NCBI GenBank assembly: GCA_964058805.1
Contig: CAXKVV010001044.1
Span: forward strand, 1-26,231
Direction: 5' to 3'
Source: Schoenoplectus triqueter
Taxonomy: Eukaryota; Streptophyta; Magnoliopsida; Poales; Cyperaceae
Length of the DNA: 26,231 bases
The first letter of the stretch is position 1; each line of letters opens with the position of its first letter. The position numbers and the translations under genes are program-made. Under the pieces are notes generated by a model. That model was not told the origin of the DNA. It saw only the letters and a program-made list of their open reading frames with translations, and made no database searches. Shown here piece after piece: positions 1 through 9,289 of this stretch.

Positions 1-364
1 GAGAATAATCACCACACTGTTTAGGTCCCGTCCAAATGAAATTCTGTTTTCATAAAGAACACCAATATTTACAATTTAATTTTACAAGTGCTCCTAGCTT
101 ACTGTTGAACTAAAAATGATAGTTGAAAACTTGAGATGCCAAGATGCCAAAAGTTATATTTATTTTATGATGTACATATATTATATATGGAACAACAACC
201 AGAATATTCAATTTTTAGTGCTAATGTTTCAATCTTTTAACCCGTTATATCATTATCCAAAAATTGTATACTTGATAGCTCATTTCCTGGTTATTTATTG
301 TTCCACAAAGAAAAGTGGGATCTCCTCTAATATAAGCAATAAAACGAACAAAGTAAATTTCAAT
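1..364. other. AT-rich intergenic DNA, no gene seen
   Basis: I see no supportable feature here. A 95-codon open frame at 116-403 has low-complexity composition (runs of I, Y, N and F), resembles no family I know, and runs into the transposon that starts at 365, so I treat it as chance. Confidence 0.6.
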
Positions 365-724
365 CAGGGGCGGAACTATACTCATAAAAATAGGATTTTT
401 TAAGGAGATCAAAATTAATTTTTTAATATAAACGTATTTTACTATTTTTTTCTAAAAATATACATAATAATAAGGATATTTTTTTAAAAAAGTTTCTAGT
501 GAGGTGTGGGGTGGTTCAAAATCCTTTGAATCAAAAATTAGGTTCAAAGTCTTTGAGAGCCGTTGATTTTGCATCGAGATTCATGTTTTCAATAAAATCT
601 AAATTCAAAATTCATAATTTTAATAATTATTACGAATCTCGATGCAAAATCAACGGCTATCAAAGACTTTGAACCTCCCCAAGGTCCGTCAAATGTCCCC
701 TCGCCATAGCGTGGCTTCGCCCTG
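365..724. mobile_element. hAT-like non-autonomous element
   Basis: The left end CAGGGGCGGAAC and the right end GTGGCTTCGCCCTG (reverse complement CAGGGCGAAGCCAC) resemble the CAGGGGCGRA-type termini of plant hAT elements. No transposase reading frame lies between them, so the element would need a transposase in trans. An internal 42-bp inverted repeat (541-582 with 634-675) is nested in it. I could not settle the 8-bp target duplication. ATTTCAAT at 357-364 and GTTTCAAG at 731-738 agree at 6 of 8 bases, but this would place the right end six bases past the recognisable terminus. The family call rests on the termini only. Confidence 0.5.
541..675. repeat. 42-bp inverted repeat, 51-bp loop
   Basis: Positions 541-582 and 634-675 are reverse complements with a single mismatch (GAG against ATC near the middle). 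They enclose a 51-base AT-rich loop. The arms are far less AT-rich than the loop. The structure lies inside the hAT-like element, and a transcript across it would fold into a long, nearly perfect hairpin. Confidence 0.9.
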
Positions 725-1308
725 GCTGCAGTTTCAAGAGGGGATAACCTTATTACTTATGTAAATATGTAATATATTGTGTATGAATAATTAGTTATGA
801 TCATATAGATCAAATTATTATAGTAACTATGGATTAAAAAATAGTTCTGATCATAAAACAATTTAATGACATAAAAATATTTAATTTATATCTAATTTAT
901 TTCATGAACCATGCCTCCCGAAGTATATAGAAATCAATCTTTACCTACTTATTTTAATGAAACAAAAAAAACTATATTTTTTGCACACTGAAAGTACAGA
1001 AAAGATGCGAGCTTAGCTGATCAAAACATGCTTGTACGAACTGGGTAATAATGGTACCAGCAGATTCTGATTCAAAAGGCTTGTAGCAGCTGATGTTAAC
1101 TAATTAAGAGTCTAATCCAAAATTAGCTGGCTTTGTCTGTGTAAATGGAAAATTAAATAAAGAGAAATAGAAAGGAGACGAAGAGGGGACATAAGGAATC
1201 TCGGGGGTGGGTAATAAAAGAATCCACGGCCGTCCTCTTCTCTTCTCTTCTCTTTTGGAGGTGGTCCCCCACCGTCCACACCAACCGCTGCTCATCATGT
1301 TCTCTACT
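725..1308. other. Intergenic DNA with a CTTCT tract
   Basis: No gene is supportable. A short pyrimidine tract built from TCTTC units lies at 1234-1256, next to a GC-richer patch (1190-1300) that looks like plant 5' leader sequence. No start codon with a credible reading frame follows it. Overlapping open frames on both strands here are compositional. Confidence 0.5.
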
Positions 1309-1652
1309 ATGGGTTATTTTGACAAACTTTATGGCCCTAAAAAAAATATAAAAAAAAATAGAATTTTTTTTATAGATGTGTTTTTCTACTTTTAAATTAA
1401 TAGTCATACAAATTTTATATAATTTCATTATCGTTTGATCCATCAAATATCATTAAATTGGAGTCATTGTAAATTATATGAAAATTTGATGGTTTTTGAT
1501 GGACTATCAAACGATAATGAAATTGCATAAAAATTTAAATGATCAACAATCTAAAGGTAGAAGAACACATCTATAAATTTTTTTCTATTTTTAAAATTTA
1601 TTTTATATATTTTTTTAGAAATTCATTTGTCAAGGTTGTCAAAATAACCCAT
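1309..1652. mobile_element. AT-rich MITE, TIR ATGGGTTATTTTGACAA, copy A
   Basis: The left end ATGGGTTATTTTGACAA (1309-1325) is the exact reverse complement of TTGTCAAAATAACCCAT (1636-1652). The inverted repeat continues inward imperfectly to the centre: CTATCAAACGATAATGAAAT on the right matches ATTTCATTATCGTTTGAT on the left. The whole element therefore folds back on itself. There is no coding capacity. Related copies lie at about 1745-2065 and 18395-18680. In the last one the right end reads through CCATTGTCAA, so the true terminus may extend a few bases past 1652. I saw no clear target duplication and do not assign a superfamily. Confidence 0.75.
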
Positions 1653-1744
1653 TGTCAACTGATTCCTTCTCATTTTTTAATTGTGGAGATTGTCCCTCGT
1701 TCCTTGTAACTTCATCTTTATCTGATTGTTAGAAAATTGAGATT

Positions 1745-2065
1745 TAAAGGACTTTATTTTTAAATCAAAAAAATCTTAAAAAATTTTAAAAATAGAAAAA
1801 AGTTTATAGATATATTCTTTTATTTGTAGATTGGTAGTTCATTAAATTTTATGTAATTTCATTAATGTTTGATAGTTCATCAAATGTTAATAAATTTAAC
1901 GGTATTTCATTAATATTTGTAACGGTTTCAATTTAACAGTCTTTGATGAACTATCAAATATTAAGGAAATTATTTGAAATTTGACGGACTATCAATCTAG
2001 AAGGAAAAAACATATCTATAATTTTTTTTCTATTTTTCAGATTTTTAGTATTTTTTAATTTAAAA
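1745..2065. mobile_element. Degenerate copy B of the 1309-1652 MITE family
   Basis: Fold-back sequence with the internal landmarks of copy A: a GATTGGTAGTTCATTAAA-type arm near 1830-1850, its complement GACGGACTATCAATCTAG near 1982-1999, and TCTATAATTTTTTTTCTATT near 2014-2033. The outer GGGTTATTTTGACAA terminus is not recognisable, so the borders are approximate. It sits about 90 bp beyond copy A in the same orientation, so the two may be tandem or nested insertions. Confidence 0.55.
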
Positions 2066-3619
2066 GTAGGTTTTTATTATTGGACGAAAATAATAGCGGA
2101 TTTGGTTCCAATTTAAAGATGGGAAGGATGGGAGCATGGGCTGATGGGCCTCCAACTACCAGCTACAACCAATGCCAGAGAAGAGGGTTTGAATTTCAGC
2201 TGAGTTGAATGCATACAAATTTGTTTATATAAAAGAGATGAAAAATCAGAATTGCAGAGAACGTAAACTTTTCAGTAAGATAAGTAATAATTTGTCTGGT
2301 GACACCCTAAAAAAAATTGTCTGGTGGATCGTACTGGCAGGCAAAATGGGTGCAGGAATGGAGAAAATGTAGACTTGAGTGGGATAAAATTTTATGGTGA
2401 TATTATATATCTAGTTTTTGAAAAAGAATATTTTTATATTAAACTTTGGGGATAATATCAAAAACAATATAAACCATATATTTTAACTTATATGATTATA
2501 TTTTTCTTGGAACCATTCTATTTATGAACTACCAATTTCATATAATCAACTTTTTTTACGAATAATAAAAATAGTTAACATACATATTATGGATTTGAAA
2601 TTAATATTGAAAATCGTATAAAATTTAATAATTACTATTTATCTAAGAAAGAATATATGATTATTGATGATAAAGGCTATAAATGCACATACCATCGTAT
2701 ATAAAAAAAAAAATCAATCTTCTATTTTTGCACCACACTAAAAGATGCCCCTTCAATGACTCATTTTCTGAGTGCTCGCGAGAGTCGGATTCTCGATTAT
2801 CTGGGCGATTTTTCAAGGAACAGGAGGCCTATTTATGTTATGTCAGTATCTCTCAAATAAGGAACAGAATGAGCTCAGTCCTTAGACCTATTTAGATGAA
2901 CTATTTTCACTTCATTATAGTTGCTTTATTTTCCCCCCCACGGACATCTTCTTTTGTAATTTTTATAACGATTTTACCTATCTTAAATGAAGAAGGCTAC
3001 AGGAAAAATTGGCAAAGAATTAGAAAAAGAAGAAGCTAACACAAAATTTTGACAGCGGAATGTTTCAATACGAAAATACCTAAATCCTTTTCCAGTATCA
3101 GCATGTTTCTAGAATTCTAGTTGTCTCTGACAAGTTAATTAGACAAATGTAATAAGTGGTTGCTAACTAGAATGATAATGATATCCCTAAAAAAAGTTCA
3201 AATATTTATAGGCACCAATTAAAATTTGAACTCGAGACTGCTATGGAAGACAGGTACCCAGTTGACATCATGAACGCAACAATGCAAAAGAGTTGATTTT
3301 GCCCATTATTATTATTTTTTCCCAAAAACAAGGGACGAGTCGAGATGATATCTGGAGTTCGTAATTGTAGAATTCCTTGGCTCCTTTCAACCATTAAATT
3401 AGTACTGAGATTGGAAAAAGTCATTGGAAAAAAAAAATTGATGAAAAAAATTAATCCAATGATTAAAACAAATTTTAATCTTAAGTCATTGAAATATTAA
3501 CCGGTTGCTTACAATAACAGTAGATACAAAAAGATATGACAACAAATACATGTTAAGTCATATTTCGCTGGAAAAAGAGGACGAGGGGGAGAAGGTAGGA
3601 AAAGGAACTTTTATCCTTA
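2066..3619. other. AT-rich intergenic DNA downstream of the SPT6 pseudogene
   Basis: I find no convincing gene. A 70-codon open frame (2683-2895, plus) lacks family resemblance. A stretch at about 3205-3300 read on the minus strand has a tRNA-promoter-like GAGTTCAAATTTT box and could be an old SINE, but I found no matching A box or tail. The part nearest 3619 would be the 3' flank of the SPT6-derived sequence. Confidence 0.5.
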
Positions 3620-3948
3620 TTATTGCCATCCCTCACTACTTCCTCCGCCCCAGCCACCTGCCCCACCACCACTTCCCCTATCTCCCTATGAGCTCCCGGC
3701 ACCGCTGCCGCCACCCCATGAACTGCCACCACTAGTCCTCCGACCATGATCATTTCCCCCACTGCCCCATCCATCCCCACCTCCACTACCTCCCCAGCCA
3801 CCTTCATTGTTCCTTGAACCAGATCCCCCCCTTGAAGAGCCAGACTCGTGGTTCCCACCTCCATCACTCCCAAAATCACGACCTCGTCTGCGACCCCGTC
3901 CACCATAGCTATCCCTCCCATCGCCATCCCTTGAATCATATCTCCCAC
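3620..3948 (-). pseudogene. SPT6 pseudogene segment: GW-rich C-terminal tail
   Basis: After the acceptor at 3949 the joined frame reads GGRYDSRDGDGRDSYGGRGR, then a Gly/Ser/Asn-rich stretch with repeated W-G or G-W pairs (GGWGG, DGWGS, SSWGG, GGWGG, EGWQ). Plant SPT6-like proteins end in a similar GW/WG-rich tail, a type of sequence that can dock Argonaute. A TAG at 3686-3688 interrupts the frame where a tyrosine codon would fit (SS-stop-GD). Without it, reading would end at TAA 3620-3622 after EGWQ. Confidence 0.75.
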
Positions 3949-4226
3949 CTGCTTCAAGAAATTCAACACATTCAATGTGAAAGCTATCATGTTATTAGTT
4001 TACATTTTTGTTTGAAAAGTTTATATTAGTCTGTACTACGTTCTAACAACATTCGTTTCCCGACCACCAAGACAAACAGTTTAAAGTCCCAAACAAAAGA
4101 AAAGAAATCAGCTTAAGAAACCAAAATTCCCTAGCTGATGCACTCTGGCAAGATCAAGAGGTTAACTTGACAGTATTCTAGACAGCACTAGTACCTGAAC
4201 AGACATCAGAAGTCAAGACTAAGATA

Positions 4227-4568
4227 CAGTTCTTTTTTTTAATAATAATTATTATTAAAAATAAGAGTGAGAACTGTAAAATTTCAAATATACGAATGGC
4301 AGTGCGCCACTGTCAGTGGCGTTGAGTCAAACGCGCCACAGTCAGTGACGTGTTCCATATGAAACACGCCATTGACATTGACGCGTTTGCCTACAAAACA
4401 CGCAGATGCTCATCTGTTTGTGTTTGTGACAATTTACAGAGATTAAATGCGCCACTTGATGTGCGCTACTGACAGTGACGCGCTGCTATTTATATATTTA
4501 AAATTTTATAGTTCTCATTCTTATTTTTAATAATATTAATTTAATAATAATTATTATTAAAAATAACT
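4227..4568. mobile_element. Mutator-like MITE with palindrome array, copy 1
   Basis: The 10-bp direct repeat GACTAAGATA at 4217-4226 and 4569-4578 flanks the element exactly. That length fits a Mutator-like target duplication (8-11 bp). The terminal inverted repeats are long and AT-rich: TTAATAATAATTATTATT, then ATAAGAGTGAGAACTGTAAA on the left, mirrored on the right as ATAGTTCTCATTCTTATTTT and so on. The core holds GC-richer near-palindromes of the CGCCACTGTCAGTGGCG type. There is no coding capacity. The element sits in the last intron of the SPT6 pseudogene. A better-preserved sibling is at 18966-19407. Confidence 0.85.
4300..4485. repeat. Degenerate palindrome array inside MITE copy 1
   Basis: Units related to CGCCACTGTCAGTGGCG occur at about 4304-4321, 4332-4350 and 4365-4385. 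In the other arm they recur at about 4449-4465 and 4464-4483. Each unit is close to its own reverse complement, with a single odd centre base. Spacing is irregular here (29 and 33 bp), unlike the exact 31-bp period in copy 2. Confidence 0.8.
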
Positions 4569-4898
4569 GACTAAGATATGATGGAGGTGCACTTAGTACA
4601 AAATCAAGTGAAGCTGGAGATGGGGGGAAACCAGAAAATTTTCCTAATTGGAGTGTAGGCAGTCTACCATAAAATGTACGTACCGACATTTCAGAATAAG
4701 AGTGCACATAAATGGGTTGAATCCACATGTCCTGAAATTGAAGTATAACAGCATAAACTATTCGATTGTTAAAAATCTTATACGCATTGTTTCCACAGTA
4801 CAATTACAACGGTGTGACAAGAGAGCACATATATCAGATGAATCCTTATCGGCTTGAAAAACAAACACAAAGTTTATCTTAAAAGGAAGTATCGTTAC

Positions 4899-5335
4899 CT
4901 CTTCCACCTCTGTCACTCCATCCACTATCACTTCCACTTCCACGATCCGGATTAATCGGTACCATGGCAGCGGCAGTCCTTACAGACATGACAGGATTTG
5001 GGGGCGGTTTGTCAATATTCCTCCGGAAATATGATACCAGCCGGTCAATATCTTCGAAATCTCTTGGGCGGAACCTGAACCCCTTTGGGAACAGCCCGAT
5101 GTATTCGTGGTGCGGGTTGGAGCCACGGATGTACGTAAGGATGAATGTTCCCGGATGCTCATGGGAGATGCTGAAGGCATAAACTATTCGCATAGGATTC
5201 TCTGCCTTCTCAGCACAGAGCTGGTCATCAATTTCAGATTTTGTTCCCCTTCTGAACTTGCAGTATGAAAGCATATTCTTCAGGTACCCTACCAAGGGAT
5301 CAACATACAATACAATAAGAGCGACACTTAAAATG
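4899..5335 (-). pseudogene. SPT6 pseudogene segment: C-terminal part of the tandem SH2
   Basis: One uninterrupted frame encodes YVDPLVGYLKNMLSYCKFRR, then the second SH2 half with SISHEHPGTFILTYIRGSNP, HHEYIGLFPKGFRFRPRDFE and DIDRLVSYFRRNIDKPPP, and the start of the G/S/W-rich tail. In SPT6 this module binds the phosphorylated linker of the RNA polymerase II large subunit. The 3' end is a clean donor at 4898. The 5' border is unclear: the residues before YVDPLV (ALIVL) only weakly resemble the expected DEIMDR, and I cannot place a convincing acceptor. Confidence 0.85.
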
Positions 5336-5472
5336 ATCATTTTTTTAAAAACTAAAATAGCACAACCTTAAATTTTCAGGACTCTGAGGCTAATGCTTTC
5401 AGAAATTTATTTCATATTCAGAATACTAACTTTCAGAGATGCAACATTGACTTCAGATATTTCACAAAATTA

Positions 5473-5771
5473 TTTTGCAGTTTCCTTCGATCAAAAGGGC
5501 AATAGTCACTTACAAACTATTATGCAAATTAAAGAACTAAACACATCATAGGACAAAATTATCAGAAAACTAAATTGAATTTATTTTGTAATATGATAAC
5601 TATTATCCAAAGTAAAGAACTAATCACATCATAGGACAAAATTACTTTGCAGTTTCCTTTGATCAAAAGGGCAATAGTCACTTACAAACGATTATCCAAA
5701 TTAAAGAATTAAACACATCATAGGACAAAATTATCAGAAAACTAAATTGAATTTATTTTGTAATATGATAA
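5473..5771. repeat. 172-bp tandem duplication with an internal repeat
   Basis: The stretch starting TTTTGCAGTTTCCTT at 5473 recurs at 5645, an offset of 172 bases, and stays nearly identical to TAATATGATAAC at 5772. Within the unit, a ~45-base motif ending CACATCATAGGACAAAATTA appears twice, giving three occurrences in all (near 5541, 5614 and 5713). It lies where the missing SH2-encoding exon of the SPT6 copy would be expected. Confidence 0.85.
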
Positions 5772-6109
5772 CACAAACAGCTACTGACAATAAATTTCTG
5801 CGGCTATATATTTTTTTAATGAATCAGCTCCTTCAAAAGCACAAAAACCACAAGAATCAGAGGAAAGTGACAATCTCACAACTTTTAAGAAGCAAAGTAA
5901 AAAAAAAAAAGCAGAAACAAAACCACATTTAAAATCCTAAATTTATCTTGTGTTAGAACATTTATGAAATAAATTACATTTCCTAGATTACATTGATAGA
6001 ATTATCTTTCTTAAATTAGCCATAAACAATAGGCAAGGTTGGGGCATCTCCATTCTAGTTTGATTGTGACTTAAAAGGAGAAGAATAATTTAAGGAACTC
6101 TATTTGCAC

Positions 6110-7185
6110 CGTATTTGACAGATAATAATCATCCTGGTCTTGAAATGCTTCTTCGCAAGCTCCTTCTTGGGCCTTGTCCCTCTCAGTGCGTGAATTTACA
6201 TCATTCTCCTGGTAATATTGATCAAACTTAACATAATGTCTTCTCCTCATATCACTCTCTTTGGTTGTCAGATACACTAGGCATCGAGCCTTGTTAATTT
6301 GACGCTCTTAATCTTCACAGTGATTATGTCCCCCTCATTCACCTGTTGGTTTTCTGGGTCTGGATCATACCCCTCAAAGTCATCAAAATTGATAAAAGCT
6401 TTCAGACCCGAATCAAGTGCACAAACATATCGGTTCTCTCGCACAGACTGAACCGTTACTTGCACAATCGTCCCTTCTGCAATGAATTTTTCAGTCTCAC
6501 CAGATAGCATCAAGAACTCTTCCTCAGAAGTTGGATCTCTAAAAGGCATCCTCCAGTCTTGGAAACCATGCAGAAGCTCCATTTTAATATCGTATAGAGT
6601 TTCTCTCTTGCGTTTACCGTCAGGCAAGCTCTTCATGTACTCATCTATATTGAGGGCTTCAAGCATGTGAGGTTTCTTTGTTTTCATATGTTCAATCGCC
6701 AACATTGCCTCATCTTCATCCATTATTCATTTGCATCTTGAGACAGATCGTCAGTATATACATCCTTAGCCATGTCTCCAGCCAGTTCATAGGACTCAGG
6801 ATGTATCCTTGTGTCATCCAATACATCCACAGCCAATGCGCTACCTGCTGCACCGGTGCGGCACACCCTTAAGAACCAATGCAGTTGTAAAAGACCTTCT
6901 TTCGTAAGAATCCAGATATCTCCTTTCTGCTGACCACAGAACCAGAACGAACAAATGCCTTCTGCAGGCCTGCTGCCTTTCGGGACCCAGGCCTGCAACA
7001 AATTGCAAAGGTGCGAAGAGCCACTCATGACTTGATGCTAGGTTCACATCAACACCAATCTGGTTAGTTGCGTCAACCGTTATCTGTTCCACCATTTCAA
7101 ACTTTTCATCCAGTGTTAGGAACTGCTCGAGGGGACAATTTCCAGGAGAGTATCTCTCTACCAGGACCACAGAGAGTTGCAATGG
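6110..7185 (-). pseudogene. SPT6 pseudogene segment: HhH, linker and S1 domain
   Basis: Reading leftward, the homology starts at about 7185 with T-I-A-T-L-C-G-P-G-R-E-I-L-S-W-K. It shifts frame near 7135 into CPLEQFLTLDEKFEMVEQ and continues to SSHEWLFAPLQFVAGLGP. It shifts near 6984 into RKAAGLQKAFVRSGS and near 6875 into FLRVCRTGAAGSAL. LDDTRIHPESYELAGDMAKD follows. The frame breaks at a TAA near 6725, and the longest uninterrupted frame (6723-6277) then covers the FQDWR and FLMLSGETE signatures and the S1 fold (VQVTVQSVRENRYVCALDSG, EGDIITVKIKSVKL). Further breaks near 6285 and 6170 separate it from VYLTTKESDMRRRHY and ELAKKHFKTRMI. After RMI the similarity stops. Confidence 0.85.
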
Positions 7186-7199
7186 TTCATATATAACGT

Positions 7200-8125
7200 G
7201 TGTAATATATAATTTTCTCTCTTTTCATTTAACCTCCTCATTTAAAATAATGTGTATAATATATCTAAGATTAAACTTAACTCTTAAAATGATTCAAATT
7301 TTTATATGATCATTTATAAATTATTATGTGCTTAATTATATTATTTTTTATAATAGTAATAATAATTATTATAATTATTATATACACTTTTAGCATTTAA
7401 AAAAATATGTTAAAGTTTTTCTTATTATAAAATTTTATTATATATATTTAAAAAAATTATACTTTTAATTATTTATTTGAGAACTATATTACCGGGGTGA
7501 AACTTGAGTTATAGACCTGATATTTCGCTCAATTTCACCAAAGTCTCTCTCAATGCTAAAATGAAAATTTTAATAATTTTTTAATTATAACTAATATTTA
7601 TTAAATTAAAGAATTAATAAAGTTTTCTTTTACTGTTACTGATAAGTAATATTTTTTATATTTTATACATCATTATCATTTTGACAACACAACTACATAT
7701 AGATTTAACATAATATACATTCGAAGTAGATATATTTAGATAATTATTATTCATCATCATTATTGAATAAGTGCGACTCATAAAATTATGCTAAAAAATA
7801 TATCATATTTAAACAAAATCTTTCCAGGATCAAAAGCATCATCATACATTACATCAACTAGAGCTGTAACTTGAAATTTGTCTCGACAAAATAATTCTCA
7901 AATAAATAATTAAAATATATTCAACAAAAAAATCACATTAAGAAAATTTTGAACATGATTTTTTTAAATATTAAAAGTGTATATAATAATATAATATAAT
8001 TAAATGTGATATTTTTTAAAGAATAATACTAAAAAAATTAGATTATGTTAAGAGTTAAATTTCACCTCAAGTATATCACACCCATCTATTTTAAATGAGA
8101 AGAGAAAAAAAATTATATATAAAAC
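7200..8125. mobile_element. ~0.9 kb AT-rich fold-back element
   Basis: The left arm (about 7200-7490) and right arm (about 7880-8125) are imperfect reverse complements of ~250-300 bases. For example, ATATATAATTTTCTCTCTTT and CATTTAAAATAATGTGTATA on the left answer to the complements of AAAATTATATAT and TATTTTAAATGAGAAGAG on the right. TTATTATATACACTTTTA on the left matches the complement of TAAAAGTGTATATAATAA. It lacks a reading frame, and I found no clear target duplication. Its left border lies within ~15 bases of the point where SPT6 homology ends, so it probably marks the breakpoint of the truncated copy. Confidence 0.7.
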
Positions 8126-8984
8126 ATTGAATTCAAGTAGATGAAAAGATTTAAATAAAATTAATGATGGAAAAGAGTGATAATATGACATGCTTAAAAA
8201 ACTTAGAAACTTAATCATTTTTATGTATTAAGAATGATTTATTAGAAGCTCCAAATCAAAAGGGGAAAACAAATCCTCAACGAAATTGCAAGAAAGATCG
8301 AGCAAGGTCAATATAATGACTTATCTTGAGCCACAAGTAAAAAAAATCCGAATTTTGTTAATTAATTATTGTTAAGTACTCTAAAAAATGCATCAATCAT
8401 AAACCTAAAATATGATACTACCGTTGGGAACCATAGAAAAGTTAAGGCATGAGTATCAATTTTTTTTTAATGAGATCAATCCATTGATGATTACATAAGA
8501 GATGCACTTTCAAAGAGAATCAAACAAGTTACAAACAAGTGTTCTTGCTTTTCATTCTTCTAATCGCGCACAATATAGTTCTATACTTTCGGTACACATG
8601 CTGACATACATATGGTGCTCCACAAAAGAGGGGAGAGAGGGAAGGGAAGGAAGAAATTTTTTGTGGGAGATTAAACTTTTTCACCCTGAATTGGGGATTA
8701 CAAATTCGTGAAGTTTCCATTGGGCCCTCTTCTCCCTCTCTTTTTTCCCCTCCAAATTCTAATATTATCTAGTATTCAAATCTTTTAGTTTATGCATATT
8801 GTGTCATAATGTCTCAATAATATCCGCCATATAAATTTTATAATATTGAGGGATTACTTGATAATGATTATTTTGACAATTGTAATAATCAGACCTTAAA
8901 TAAGTTAAAGGAATTCTTCTATATATAGAGAGATGCTATGGTGAGTGAGTTATGAAGTAGAAAAATAATTTTGCTTGGGCTCAG
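8126..8984. other. Intergenic DNA, no gene seen
   Basis: I find no SPT6 exons continuing past the fold-back and no other gene. Open frames at 8502-8711 (plus) and 8529-8720 (minus) overlap each other and look like chance. A purine-rich patch (GAGGGGAGAGAGGGAAGGGA) lies near 8630-8650, with a pyrimidine-rich patch near 8725-8750. Confidence 0.5.
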
Positions 8985-9289
8985 ATATCGTCGTTGATCG
9001 AGCGTAAAACTTCTCTCCCAGCGCAACTTGAGGTGTCCAGTAGCGACCCTTTATTTCTTTTTCCGCCTCCCCTACCCAGAACAAACGAAGAGAGAAGGAT
9101 TTTCGTCTCCCCCAACTCTTCTAGAGCAGGAAAGAGAAACGCCCGGTGCGCCACTCGCCGACTCTTCTCTGCCTCACCCCATGCCTCGTACCGGCCTCAC
9201 ACCACGATTCCTTCCTCTCTGTCTCTCCTCCAGATCTCCACCGACGGAGCACTCTGATCTGACACAGAGCATCGCAAGAAAATAATTAG
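8985..9289 (+). other. Possible 5'-UTR exon of a lost or unseen gene
   Basis: This GC-richer, CT-rich stretch stands out from its AT-rich surroundings. It has plant leader-like composition (TCTCTCTGTCTCTCCTCC) and ends in a plausible splice donor (ATTAG^GTTTGTCC at 9289/9290). Two overlapping frames stay open through it, but neither begins with ATG and neither resembles a protein I know, which suits untranslated sequence better than coding. I cannot identify the downstream exons. The only coding-like remnant nearby on this strand is the kinase fragment at 10110. Confidence 0.3.

Larger units (their letters stand above)
3620..7185 (-). pseudogene. Truncated, frameshifted SPT6-like transcription elongation factor
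   Basis: SPT6 is a nuclear histone chaperone that travels with elongating RNA polymerase II. This minus-strand copy retains roughly the last third of the protein in order: a TLCGPGREILSWKL block and helix-hairpin-helix (7185-6840), a linker with LDDTRIHPESYELA, an S1 RNA-binding domain (about 6520-6280), part of the tandem SH2 (5335-4899) and a GW-rich tail (3948-3620). The last intron has a sound donor (AGAG^GTAACG at 4898) and acceptor (AAGCAG^GTGGG at 3949), so this is a genomic duplicate and not a retrocopy. Damage: frame breaks near 7135, 6984, 6875, 6725, 6285 and 6170; a TAG stop at 3686-3688; no recognisable coding for the first SH2 half between 6110 and 5335; and nothing of the ~1000 N-terminal residues expected beyond 7185, where a fold-back element begins. 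Several breaks are one-base losses in short runs, so assembly error could explain a few, but not the truncation or missing exon. Confidence 0.85.

Noticed and set aside
116..403. 95-residue plus-strand open frame
   Set aside because: Low-complexity composition, no family resemblance, and it runs into the hAT-like element at 365.
3205..3300. SINE on the minus strand
   Set aside because: Only a weak B-box-like GAGTTCAAATTTT is present. No A box, tail or target duplication was found.
3553..3990. 145-residue minus-strand open frame rich in G, V, M and A
   Set aside because: It is the shifted frame of the GW-rich SPT6 tail. The frame reached through the splice junction gives the expected Gly/Trp/Ser sequence.
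4964..5182. Plus-strand open frame opposite the SH2 segment
   Set aside because: Antisense shadow of the well-conserved SH2 coding sequence on the minus strand.
8994..9285. Two overlapping plus-strand open frames in the GC-richer stretch
   Set aside because: Neither has an ATG at its start and neither resembles a protein. Open frames in two registers fit a CT-rich untranslated leader.
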